Origin: Nocardioides sp. J54
GTDB lineage: Bacteria; Actinomycetota; Actinomycetes; Propionibacteriales; Nocardioidaceae
Direction of reading: 5' to 3'
Assembly (NCBI RefSeq): GCF_000519005.1
Contig: NZ_KI912530.1
Coordinates: forward strand, 20,528 to 84,527
DNA length: 64,000 nt
Positions 30,821 to 38,919 of the stretch are shown in pieces. The notes beneath the pieces were generated by a model that saw only the letters and a list, made by a program, of their open reading frames with translations, ran no database searches and had not been told where the DNA came from. Each line of letters begins with the position of its first letter. The stretch's first letter is position 1. The translations under genes and the position numbers were made by a program.

Positions 30821-32887
30821 TCAGCGGATGCCGAGGGCAGCCGCGAGCGGGCCGGCCAGCCGCGTGGCGTACTCGACGGTGACGTGCTCGCGGTCCCGCA
30901 GCGGCACGGTGCGCCCGATCACGGCCGGGCAGCGGCCGTCGGCGCAGAACCAGCGGCGCGCGTCGACCCAGGTCATGCCGAGGTCCTCGACGGTCTCGCC
31001 GAACTCGACCTGGAGCCGACCGACCGCGGGCATCGGCCGCTGGAGGCAGTCACCCAGGCTGGCGCCGCGCGCGGTCAGGCAGGTGCCCGGCGCCGCGGGC
31101 AGGCGCGGGCTGTTGCCGATCATCGCGACCCGCCCGGCCAGCGGGCGCAGCAGCTCGAGCTGCTCGCGCAGGCCGTCGACCTGCTCGGCCTGCATCTGCG
31201 GGGTCCGGTAGGCGTTGTTGGCGACCACGACGAGGTCGGGCTCGAGCTCACGCACCTGCTCGAGCGCCCACTGCTTGAACTCCGCGCACTCGGTCCACTC
31301 CTCGCCGCCCACGCGTCGGGTGACGGTGGTGGCCGGGCAGCCGCTGTAGACGAAGGCGTAGACCGCGTAGCCGTGCTCCTCGCCGATCGCGGTGAGCGCG
31401 GGGCTCCAGTGGCGCGCGTGCGAGTCACCCATCACCACGATGGTGCGCTCCGCGTCCGGGTCGCCGAAGGGGCACAGCTCCCGGGTCCCGGTTCGGTAGT
31501 CGCACTCCCCCAGCGGCGCGACGGACTCGCGCACCGCCCCCAGCTCCGGCCTGACCCCGCCGGGCACCGGCCGGTCCTCCTCGGCGGCGAGCACCGACGC
31601 CTCGACCAGCGCGACGGCCGGGTCGCGGCTCAGGTCGTCGCGGCCGTAGTCGCTGACGGAGATGCCGGGGTTGTCGGCCAGGTCGGCGAGCCGGGCGTCC
31701 ACCCACGCCTGCGAGCCCAGCGCGGTCGCGACGACCAGGACGAGGCTGACCGGGTAGAGCGTGATCGCCCGCATCCGCGGGCGCCAGCGCACGCCCTGGC
31801 GGAACGGCTGCTCCACGAGGTAGTAGCTCGCGGCGCTGAGCGCGAAGATCACGACCAGCGCGACGAGCAGGTGCGGCTTCGAGAGCCGGGGCTCCTCCCA
31901 GTACTCCTGGGCCAGGCGCAGCACCGGGAAGTGCCACAGGTAGAGCGAGTAGGACCAGTCACCCACGACGCGCGCCGGCGCGATCGAGAACAACCGGAAG
32001 AGGTACGTCGACGACGCGCCCGTCGTGCTGCCCGCGACCAGCATGAGCACCGCTCCCAGCACCGGGACCAGCGCGGCGGTGCCGGGCATCGCGGTCTGCT
32101 CGTCGAAGCGGAGCGTCGCCCACGCCACGAGCACCAGGCCGACCGCGAACAGCGCCTCGGTGGGCCACCGGCCCAGCCGCGGCGCGCGGCCCCACACCAG
32201 GGTCGCCGCGAGCCCGCCGAGGCCGAGCTCCCACGCGCGGGCGGGGGTCGAGAAGTAGGCGGCGGTCGGGTCGTTCGCGGTCACGACGACCGACCACACG
32301 AGCGAGGCGAGGGTCACCGCCCCCAGCACGACGAACACCGTCCGGCGCACCAGGCGTGTGCGGCTCGCGCCCGCGGCGTCACCGGCGCGGCGTCGTACCC
32401 ACAGGGCGACGAGGAGCAGCAGGAGCGGGATCGCGATGTAGAACTGCTCCTCGACCGACAGCGACCAGTAGTGCTGGACCGGGGAGGGCGGCTCGCCCTG
32501 GGCGAAGTAGTCGGTCTCGACGAGGCTGAACCGGATGTTGGCGCCGAAGAAGGCTGCCCACACCGAGTCCTTGATGACCTCGGTGCTGCGCACCAGCGGC
32601 AGGACGTACGCCGCGGCGACGGCGGTCACGACGAGCACCACCGTCGCGGCCGGGATCACCCGCCGCGCCCGACGGGCGTAGAAGTCGAGGATCGAGATCC
32701 GCCCGGTGTCGCCCGCCTCGCGCACCAGCAGGCCGATGATGAGGAAGCCGGAGATCACGAAGAAGACGTCGACGCCGACGAACCCGCCGGAGGCGGTGCG
32801 GAAGCCCGCGTGGGCGAGGATGACCAGCCCGACGGCGAGGGCGCGCAGGCCCTGGATGTCGGAGCGGAAGGACCGCGTGCCCGTCAC
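30821..32887 (-). CDS. AT3-SGNH membrane O-acyltransferase (OafA/YrhL-like)
   Basis: The 688-residue protein joins an acyltransferase-3 membrane domain (about 8-375, about ten helices; DIQGLRALAVGLVILAHAG, GFVGVDVFFVISGFLI, HYWSLSVEEQFY, YSLYLWHFPVL) to an extracytoplasmic SGNH domain (about 440-688; VMGDSHARHWSP with nucleophile Ser, NNAYRT). This is the OafA/OatA-type layout that O-acetylates lipopolysaccharide or surface sugars. Cysteine pairs in the SGNH part suggest disulphides. GTG 32887 has a strong AGGAGGAG ribosome site. It is divergent from the exported EEP gene (102 nt). Confidence 0.92.
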   Translation of the reverse strand: MTGTRSFRSDIQGLRALAVGLVILAHAGFRTASGGFVGVDVFFVISGFLIIGLLVREAGDTGRISILDFYARRARRVIPAATVVLVVTAVAAAYVLPLVRSTEVIKDSVWAAFFGANIRFSLVETDYFAQGEPPSPVQHYWSLSVEEQFYIAIPLLLLLVALWVRRRAGDAAGASRTRLVRRTVFVVLGAVTLASLVWSVVVTANDPTAAYFSTPARAWELGLGGLAATLVWGRAPRLGRWPTEALFAVGLVLVAWATLRFDEQTAMPGTAALVPVLGAVLMLVAGSTTGASSTYLFRLFSIAPARVVGDWSYSLYLWHFPVLRLAQEYWEEPRLSKPHLLVALVVIFALSAASYYLVEQPFRQGVRWRPRMRAITLYPVSLVLVVATALGSQAWVDARLADLADNPGISVSDYGRDDLSRDPAVALVEASVLAAEEDRPVPGGVRPELGAVRESVAPLGECDYRTGTRELCPFGDPDAERTIVVMGDSHARHWSPALTAIGEEHGYAVYAFVYSGCPATTVTRRVGGEEWTECAEFKQWALEQVRELEPDLVVVANNAYRTPQMQAEQVDGLREQLELLRPLAGRVAMIGNSPRLPAAPGTCLTARGASLGDCLQRPMPAVGRLQVEFGETVEDLGMTWVDARRWFCADGRCPAVIGRTVPLRDREHVTVEYATRLAGPLAAALGIR

Positions 32888-32989
32888 CGCGATCCTCCTC
32901 CTGTCGTGGCCTCGTCGGGGCCGTCGTCGTGCTCGTGCGGGGTCTCGTCGACCCCGCGATCAGGCGGAGCCTCGGGTACGATACCCGCC

Positions 32990-34069
32990 ATGCCCGACCA
33001 CTCTGCTGCGCGCCGGCGCGCGGCGCGGTCGGACCTCGTCCCGGTGGTCGCCGTGGTGGTCCTCAGCGCCCTCCTCCTCGGCCTCGCCTTCCTGTGGGGC
33101 GACGAGCCGGAGGCCGCGTCCGACCCGGTCCAGGCCCGTGCGGACATCGCGCGCGCCGTCGACACCTCCCGCGCCCGGCACGACGCCGAGGACCGCGAGG
33201 TCAGCGGCGAGCTGATCGAGCCGTTGAGCGACGAGGCGGCCAGCGTCCCCCGCACGAAGGCGAAGCCGAAGAAGCAGGACGAGCGGGCCAGCGACCTCGA
33301 GGACCTGCGCGTCGCAGCGGAGTCGCAGGTCACGAAGATCCACGAGGTCTCCTTCGGCATCGCCACCTTCAACGTGCTGGCGAGCAAGCACACCGACGGC
33401 GGCGCGCGGTCGTCGTGGCCCGGCTCCGGCTGGCGCACCCCGCAGGCGGCCGCCTACATCCGCAGCTCGGGCGTCTCGGTGGTCGGCCTGCAGGAGGTGA
33501 AGTCCGGCCAGCTGTCCGGGCTGACCTCGAGCCTGGGCTTCCAGGCCTGGCCGGCCGGTTCGGACCCTGACAACTCGGTGATCTGGGACCCGGCCGTCTT
33601 CGAGCTGGTCTCGGGCGACGCGTTCTACATCAAGTTCATGCACGGCACCCGGATGCAGCCCATCGTCCGGCTGCGCCACAAGAAGACGAACCTCGAGTTC
33701 TACTTCCTGAACATGCACGCCTCCGCCGGCGGTGGGCCGCACGCCGCCAGCCGGGCCGCCGGCCACAACACGGCGGTCGCGACGGTGAACCGGCTCAAGG
33801 CCGAGGGCATCCCGATCTTCCTGACCGGCGACATGAACGACCGCGAGGCCTTCTTCTGCCGCGTGCTGCCGCCGACCGGCATGGTCGCAGCCGTGGGCGG
33901 GTCGACCGCGGGCGGCTGCCGCCCGCCGGGCCAGATGCCGGTCGACTGGATCGTCGCGACGCCCGACGTCTCGTTCAGCGGCTTCGTCAACGACAAGTCG
34001 ACGGTGGCGCGACGGGTCAGCGACCACCACTACGTCTGGGCGACCGCCACCGTCCAAGGCGCTTCCTGA
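32990..34069 (+). CDS. Membrane-anchored EEP-fold phosphodiesterase
   Basis: The 359-residue protein has a cytoplasmic basic tail, one N-terminal membrane helix (about 19-37), a charged linker (40-115) and an EEP domain (about 118-357) facing outside. Catalytic elements are FNVLAS, LQEVKSG (metal Glu), YFLNMHA, LTGDMNDRE, VDWIVAT and SDHHYVW at the C terminus. It is the second exported EEP protein in 5 kb. TACGAT lies 7 nt before ATG 32990, predicting a leaderless mRNA. Its last 53 nt, which encode the catalytic DHH, overlap the 3' end of the convergent sulfotransferase gene. Confidence 0.85.
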   Translation: MPDHSAARRRAARSDLVPVVAVVVLSALLLGLAFLWGDEPEAASDPVQARADIARAVDTSRARHDAEDREVSGELIEPLSDEAASVPRTKAKPKKQDERASDLEDLRVAAESQVTKIHEVSFGIATFNVLASKHTDGGARSSWPGSGWRTPQAAAYIRSSGVSVVGLQEVKSGQLSGLTSSLGFQAWPAGSDPDNSVIWDPAVFELVSGDAFYIKFMHGTRMQPIVRLRHKKTNLEFYFLNMHASAGGGPHAASRAAGHNTAVATVNRLKAEGIPIFLTGDMNDREAFFCRVLPPTGMVAAVGGSTAGGCRPPGQMPVDWIVATPDVSFSGFVNDKSTVARRVSDHHYVWATATVQGAS

Positions 34070-35129
34070 GCCGGTCCGCCAGGCCGGGGGCAGCCTCCGC
34101 TCCCCCGCGGCGGGCGGCGTTGCGCAGCTCGCGCACGTCGCCGAGCAGCACGGCGACCAGCTCCGTGGCCGCAGCCGCAACCTCGGCGTCGGTCACCGAG
34201 TCCGGCGTACGACGCTCGGGCAGCTCGTCGGGGACCCGCAGGTGGTCGACGTCGCCGACGACGTCGACCCCGTGCTCACGCAGGTAGTCGATCGCGGCGA
34301 GCGAGCGCCGGCGGCACTCCTCGACCTGGTCGGGGTAGGGCCAGAACTTCTCGCCCTTGCGCGGCACGAGGCGCTCGTCGGCGAGGAAGGTGCGGATGTA
34401 GACCCCGCGGTCGAAGGCCTTGTCGAAGGAGTCGAGGTGGGCGTTGACCCGGCGCAGGAGCTCGGCCTCGACCACGCCCATCGACTCGTTCGGGAAGGAC
34501 TGCGACAGGTCGTAGTCGGCCGTCGGGAGCCCGAGCAGACCGCCGAAGCGGTGCCAGATCTCGTCGCGCGGCGCGGTGCGGTCGAGCGGAAGCACGTGGA
34601 TCCGGTCGTGCGGCACGGCGGCCGACCAGCGCTCGAGGACCAGGCGGAGGTCGAGGGTGCGCCAGTTCCAGATCGCGCCGGGGTTCGGTGACTCCGCGCG
34701 GGAGTAGTCCGCCATCGGCGTGGTCGACCGGTTCTTCAGGCTCTCCTGCCAGCTGGCCGTGAACAGGCCCAGCGGCTCGCGGGCGGTGACCACGACCTCC
34801 ACCTGTGCCGGCGCGAGCGCCTCGACCATCCCGACGGCCTGCTCGCTGCTCGCAGCTGCGAAGAACTCGTGGCTGACCAGCCCGTCGCCGTCCCAGTCGG
34901 CGAGCTCGGCACGCAGGCGCTCCCACGAGGTGCGCTCGTGCTCGGCGCGGCGCGCGATGCCGTCGCTGCCGCGCACCACGCGGCTCGCCCAGAGGTGGTC
35001 GCGGCGCTCACGGCCGGGCAGCAGCAGGCCGTCGGCGCGCAGCTGGTCACGCGAGGACCACAGGATGGTCTGGAGGTAGCTGGTCGCCGTCTTGGGCAGC
35101 CCGATGTGGATGAAGACCCGACGTGCCAT
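34017..35129 (-). CDS. Sulfotransferase-like protein 2
   Basis: The 370-residue protein begins FIHIGLPKTATSYLQ, the PAPS 5'-phosphosulfate loop (Lys12), and has VVVTAREPLGLFTASWQESL for the 3'-phosphate. It shares length and order of motifs with the protein at 28049-29164, so they are paralogues. The last ~17 codons overlap the convergent EEP gene. It follows the DUF6752 gene by 15 nt, placing it at the end of an operon that begins with the secreted PLD-like gene. Acceptor unknown; a wall-linked glycan is the contextual guess. Confidence 0.82.
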   Translation of the reverse strand: MARRVFIHIGLPKTATSYLQTILWSSRDQLRADGLLLPGRERRDHLWASRVVRGSDGIARRAEHERTSWERLRAELADWDGDGLVSHEFFAAASSEQAVGMVEALAPAQVEVVVTAREPLGLFTASWQESLKNRSTTPMADYSRAESPNPGAIWNWRTLDLRLVLERWSAAVPHDRIHVLPLDRTAPRDEIWHRFGGLLGLPTADYDLSQSFPNESMGVVEAELLRRVNAHLDSFDKAFDRGVYIRTFLADERLVPRKGEKFWPYPDQVEECRRRSLAAIDYLREHGVDVVGDVDHLRVPDELPERRTPDSVTDAEVAAAATELVAVLLGDVRELRNAARRGGAEAAPGLADRLRKRLGRWRSPRRSGGR

Positions 35130-35144
35130 CAGCGCACGCCTCGC

Positions 35145-35339
35145 TCAGAGACCCTGCTGGAACTTGTCGATCGCCGCGGCGATCCGCTCCTCGTCCCGCG
35201 CGGCCACCGGCAGCAGCAGCTCCTGGACGAGGTCGGTCAGCTCGGCGAGGCGCAGGTGGTGACGGCGCAGCTCCGCGATGGAGGCCTCGAGCTCGGCGAC
35301 CCGCGCCTGGAGCTCCTTGAGCTCGGCCTGCTTCGTCAT
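35145..35339 (-). CDS. DUF6752 coiled-coil protein
   Basis: This 64-residue protein is an uninterrupted coiled coil (AELKELQARVAELEASIAEL) followed by an amphipathic tail with LTDLVQELLLPVAARDEERIAAAIDK. It matches the small actinobacterial DUF6752 family often placed beside glycan or sulfotransferase genes. Its ATG overlaps the stop of the LicD-methyltransferase gene (ATGA, 35336-35339), so it is made in proportion to it and could be a scaffold or oligomerisation partner; that role is inference. Confidence 0.8.
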   Translation of the reverse strand: MTKQAELKELQARVAELEASIAELRRHHLRLAELTDLVQELLLPVAARDEERIAAAIDKFQQGL

Positions 35340-36931
35340 GCCCACTGCACCACCCATCGTCGGACCTGGTTCGGGGCGTCACCGTCGGTGACGTCCTCCG
35401 CGGAGAGGATCGTTCCCCCGTGCTGCTCGAGGAGCGCTCGCAGGTGGTCGACCTCGACCGGACGGACCCCGAACGGCGGCTCACCGCGTCCCGTCCAGGT
35501 GTCAGCATAGAGCGTGCCGCCGCCGCGCAGCGCCATCGACGCGAAGCGCACGAGGCCCTCCCGACCGGTGCGGTTGGTCGCGTCGAGCACGTGGCGGGCG
35601 AGGATGACGCGCTTGCCCGGCTCCCGCGGCTCCCGCGCGACGCGGGCACCCTCGGAGAGCACCGAGCGGAAGTCGGTGAGGTTGAGCGGGCGCGAGGTCA
35701 GGTCGAAGCCGCGCTTGCCGGCCGAGGCCACCGCTCCCCTGCTGCCGCGCGGGACGTAGTCGTAGGCGACGACCTCGCGGCCCTGGCTGGCCAGCCAGAA
35801 GGCGTCGCGGCCGAGGCCGGCGCCCACGTCGAGCACCTGCGCGTCAGCAGGGACCTGGTCGAGCACGGTCCTCGCGAGGCCCGACGGGGCGCCCCGCGGG
35901 GCCTTGCCGCCGGCGCCGACGAGGCGGCGCTCCCACTCGCGGCGGTAGACGGTCATGCCGCGGAACCAGTCGTTGAGGCGACGCGTCGTCGACCTCGGCG
36001 TCTCGAACTTGAAGGCCGGGTCCGGCACCTTCCAGGACGGCCCGTACATCGCCTCGAGGAGCTTCTCGGGCTTCGCGGGGGCGGGGTACTCCCGGCCGGC
36101 GAGGGTGCAGGTGGTCAGCGGGAAGAGCCACGACTCGTCGTACGGCATGCCGACCTCGCCCATCAGGTAGAGCCGGCCACCGTCCATGAAACCGCCGAAC
36201 AGGTCCAGCCCGCGCACCGAGCCGTCGCTCTCGCGCACGTCGATCCGGAAGGCCGCGCCGCTGTAGCGGTAGGTCGAGAAGCCGCGCTCGATGACGGCGC
36301 GCTGCAGGTGGTAGGACTCGGTGATCACGTCGACCGGGGTGCTGTGGCGCGAGACGTAGCCGAGGTCGGCGTCGGAGTCGTGGCCGAGGAACTGGCCCTC
36401 GCGGACGGCTCCGAGCAGCGTGCCGTAGGCCGGGAACGCCTCGACGCCGAGCTCGCGCAGCATCGCGATGACCGTGTCCATCGCGTCGAGCAGCGGCCGC
36501 AGGTGCTCCTCGCTGCGCCCGCCGAAGGTGGGGCTGAACCGCCCCGACTTGTCGAGGCTGATCTCGAGGCCCTGGGAGTTCACGAAGCGCACCCGGCCCG
36601 GCTCCTCGCCGAACTGGTGCTCGCCGTGGAAGAGGTCGGTGCCGGCGACGTGCTCGCGGACGACGAGCTCGGTGCCGCCCTTGAGGTAGCGGCGCATCCG
36701 CTCGGGCCACTCGACCGTGCGGTGGACGAGGTGTCCCTCGACGCGCTCGGTGTCACGCAGCAGCCAGAACGACCAGATCCGGCGGCCGTCGAAGAGGACG
36801 TCGACCACGCGGTCCTCGCCGTGCACGACGAGCTGGAGCCCGGAGTCGTCGACCCCGGTGACGCGGGTCCGGCCACCCCGCGCGAGGACCCAGCGGGCCG
36901 CTCCCGCGGCCCGCGAGGTCAGCTCGGCCAC
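35336..36931 (-). CDS. LicD-like transferase fused to SAM methyltransferase
   Basis: The 531-residue protein has three parts: an N-terminal ~130-residue region of unknown fold, a LicD-like nucleotidyltransferase fold (about 140-330; FPAYGTLLGAVREG at 167-179 and HDSDADLG at 184-191 as metal-binding acids), and a class-I methyltransferase (about 360-531; DVGAGLGRDAFWLA from 368). LicD proteins transfer phosphocholine or similar phospho-groups onto surface glycans. The fusion suggests transfer and methylation on the same substrate. GTG 36931 follows the PLD gene stop by 1 nt. It is coupled to DUF6752 downstream. Confidence 0.83.
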   Translation of the reverse strand: MAELTSRAAGAARWVLARGGRTRVTGVDDSGLQLVVHGEDRVVDVLFDGRRIWSFWLLRDTERVEGHLVHRTVEWPERMRRYLKGGTELVVREHVAGTDLFHGEHQFGEEPGRVRFVNSQGLEISLDKSGRFSPTFGGRSEEHLRPLLDAMDTVIAMLRELGVEAFPAYGTLLGAVREGQFLGHDSDADLGYVSRHSTPVDVITESYHLQRAVIERGFSTYRYSGAAFRIDVRESDGSVRGLDLFGGFMDGGRLYLMGEVGMPYDESWLFPLTTCTLAGREYPAPAKPEKLLEAMYGPSWKVPDPAFKFETPRSTTRRLNDWFRGMTVYRREWERRLVGAGGKAPRGAPSGLARTVLDQVPADAQVLDVGAGLGRDAFWLASQGREVVAYDYVPRGSRGAVASAGKRGFDLTSRPLNLTDFRSVLSEGARVAREPREPGKRVILARHVLDATNRTGREGLVRFASMALRGGGTLYADTWTGRGEPPFGVRPVEVDHLRALLEQHGGTILSAEDVTDGDAPNQVRRWVVQWA

Positions 36932-36932
36932 C

Positions 36933-38318
36933 TCAGTCCATCTCCATGTTGGCGTAGGGGTCGAGGTTCTTCGGGACCAGGCTCGGCACGACCGGGCGGC
37001 TGCGCGGCGGGTTCTTGAACCAGTACTCGATGTGGCGCTGGTACTTCATCGTCACGGCCTTCATCCGGAAGATGCCGATGTTCTCGTCGGAGACCTTCGA
37101 CAGCGCGGAGATGTTGGACGAGCCGTTCATCGTCCAGTAGGCGCGCTTGTCGTCACCGATCACACCGTTGACCGTCCACGCCTTGAGGTGGAAGTACTTG
37201 TCGAAGACCTTGTCGCCGTTGACGTCGGAGACCAGGTGCTTCATCGGGACGGGGCCACGCTTGCCACCCTTGTTGAGCAGGATCTTGCGGGTGCTGACGC
37301 CCAGCACGGTGTAGCCGATCTTGACGTCGCATCCGGCGCGCCACAGGTTCCGCAGCCGGGTGGCGACCTTGTCGGCCCACGCGCCGCGCATCACGTCGGG
37401 CGCGGAGCGGATGACGGTGCGCCCGCTGGAGGTGTTCACGGCGCCGCTGCACTTGACCTTGTTGAGCGTGCCGAGCAGCGGGTCGTTGGGTGTCGTGGTG
37501 TTGACCTTGTCCTTGATCCGCGGCGCGAAGTAGAGGTCGAAGTTGGCGGAGCGGTAGCCCTCCCAGGTGGGCGCGACGTTCCTGTCCTGCCACATCTGCA
37601 TGTGGATGCGCCGGGCGAAGTCGTAGACGCCCTTGCGGTTGACGTAGGTGTAGATGTCGTTCCACTGGTTGTTGGCCGAGGCCTGCGTCAGGTTGGCCGA
37701 GCCCTGGATCAGCACGTGCTTGGTCTTGCCGACTGCGGAGAACAGGAAGAACTTGGCGTGCGAGGACGCGGTGTTGCCCCGGCGGCACGCGCCCTGGCAG
37801 GTCTTGGCGTAGCTGCGCTTGTCCTTGCGGACGTTGTGCTTCTTGTTGAAGGCGGCAAGGCCGGAGCGGAGGCGCTTGAAGCTGGGGTTGGCGACCTGCG
37901 TGAGGTTGGTGTTGTCCATCAGCACTATCACGCGCACCCCGCGGTGCTGCGCGCGGAGCAGCTCGGTGGCCGCGGTGTCCGACATGATGTTCCAGGACAT
38001 GATCCGGATCTCTTCGCCGGCCGGCGTCTTCCGGATCGCACCGAGGATCTTGTTGACGATCTTTTGCTTGGCAGCCTTGGTGCCGGTGGCGGAGTTGAAC
38101 GTCACGCCGCCGGAGAAGGCGCAGGTGCGCGTCTTCAGCCAGCAGTCGTACTTGCCCTTCTTCGCCTTCGCCAGCACCGGCGGCGCCGTGTCGGCGACGG
38201 CCGGGCTGTCAGCGACGGCCGGGCTGTCCGCGACGAGCGGACTGGCTGAGGACGGCACCACCTGGCTGAGCGGCAGGAACAGCATGACGGCGACAAGCAC
38301 CGGGAGCAGGCGACGCAC
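36933..38318 (-). CDS. Secreted phospholipase D-family protein
   Basis: The 461-residue protein has a signal peptide (1-26), a short Ser-Pro-Ala-Val-Ala-Asp repeat (29-45) and two PLD half-domains. The first carries HAK (187-189) with GSANLT (206-211); the second HLK (377-379) with GSSNIS (399-404), so both active-site halves are complete apart from lacking the classic trailing Asp spacing. Paired Cys in each half suggest disulphides. PLD enzymes cleave phosphodiesters of lipids, DNA or wall polymers; the substrate is unknown. GTG 38318 has GGAGG 9-10 nt upstream. First gene of the operon with LicD-MT, DUF6752 and sulfotransferase 2. Confidence 0.85.
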   Translation of the reverse strand: MRRLLPVLVAVMLFLPLSQVVPSSASPLVADSPAVADSPAVADTAPPVLAKAKKGKYDCWLKTRTCAFSGGVTFNSATGTKAAKQKIVNKILGAIRKTPAGEEIRIMSWNIMSDTAATELLRAQHRGVRVIVLMDNTNLTQVANPSFKRLRSGLAAFNKKHNVRKDKRSYAKTCQGACRRGNTASSHAKFFLFSAVGKTKHVLIQGSANLTQASANNQWNDIYTYVNRKGVYDFARRIHMQMWQDRNVAPTWEGYRSANFDLYFAPRIKDKVNTTTPNDPLLGTLNKVKCSGAVNTSSGRTVIRSAPDVMRGAWADKVATRLRNLWRAGCDVKIGYTVLGVSTRKILLNKGGKRGPVPMKHLVSDVNGDKVFDKYFHLKAWTVNGVIGDDKRAYWTMNGSSNISALSKVSDENIGIFRMKAVTMKYQRHIEYWFKNPPRSRPVVPSLVPKNLDPYANMEMD

Positions 38319-38437
38319 GACTCAGCAACCTCCGATGGTCCGTTCGGGTACCGGGATGGCAACTCCATGGCTGCCCGAAGGGCCGGACCGGGCCCTCCCA
38401 CGCCCGCCACCCTAACTCACTGTGACTGGTGGGACCG

Positions 38438-38848
38438 TCATCCCCGGCAGATGGCGACCTGCTCGGTGTACTCCTCCGAGTCCGCCAGCGGAGTCTCGCC
38501 ACCGGCGATCCGGCCGCCGCGAACGGCCCAGAACCGGTCGTCGTACCGCACCAGCGCCTGGCCCGACGAGCAGCCGAGGCGGTCCGGCTTGACCAGCGCA
38601 CCGTCCTGCGCGCAGCCCTTGTAGCCGCGCGGCAACGTCGCGCCGGCCGACCAGACGTCGGCGCACTCGGGGGTGCCGGCGGGGACCTGCTCGGCCACCG
38701 GGGACTCCGAGGCGGCGTCGCTCGACGACTCGGTCGCGCTGGGCGACGTGGAGTCGTCGGCAGTGCCGCTGTCGTCCGACCCGCAACCCGCCAGCAGCAG
38801 CGTGGCGGCGGCCGCGAGGCCCGCCCACGCCGTCATCCGTGCACCCAT
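38438..38848 (-). CDS. Small lipoprotein, unknown
   Basis: The 136-residue protein has a signal peptide ending in lipobox LAGC (Cys22), a Ser/Thr/Asp/Ala-rich linker (about 24-55) and a compact domain with four cysteines (ECADVW, YKGCAQDG, LGCSSG, VAICRG) that probably form two disulphides. Similar domains occur in actinobacterial hypothetical lipoproteins; I know no function. ATG 38848 and 38836 are both possible starts. It is divergent from the MgtE-N/CBS gene, whose leaderless promoter begins about 60 nt away. Confidence 0.75.
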   Translation of the reverse strand: MGARMTAWAGLAAAATLLLAGCGSDDSGTADDSTSPSATESSSDAASESPVAEQVPAGTPECADVWSAGATLPRGYKGCAQDGALVKPDRLGCSSGQALVRYDDRFWAVRGGRIAGGETPLADSEEYTEQVAICRG

Positions 38849-38919
38849 GCGGCAAGGGTAGACCCTCTGCCGGGGCGGCAGCCCGGAGTTGGCCCACTCC
38901 GACGGTAGCGTTGTCCGAC

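Noticed and set aside
25565..38318. Considered as a phage-defence island because of nuclease-like folds
   Set aside because: The EEP and PLD proteins have signal peptides or membrane anchors facing outside and neighbours are glycan-modifying enzymes, which does not fit an intracellular defence system.
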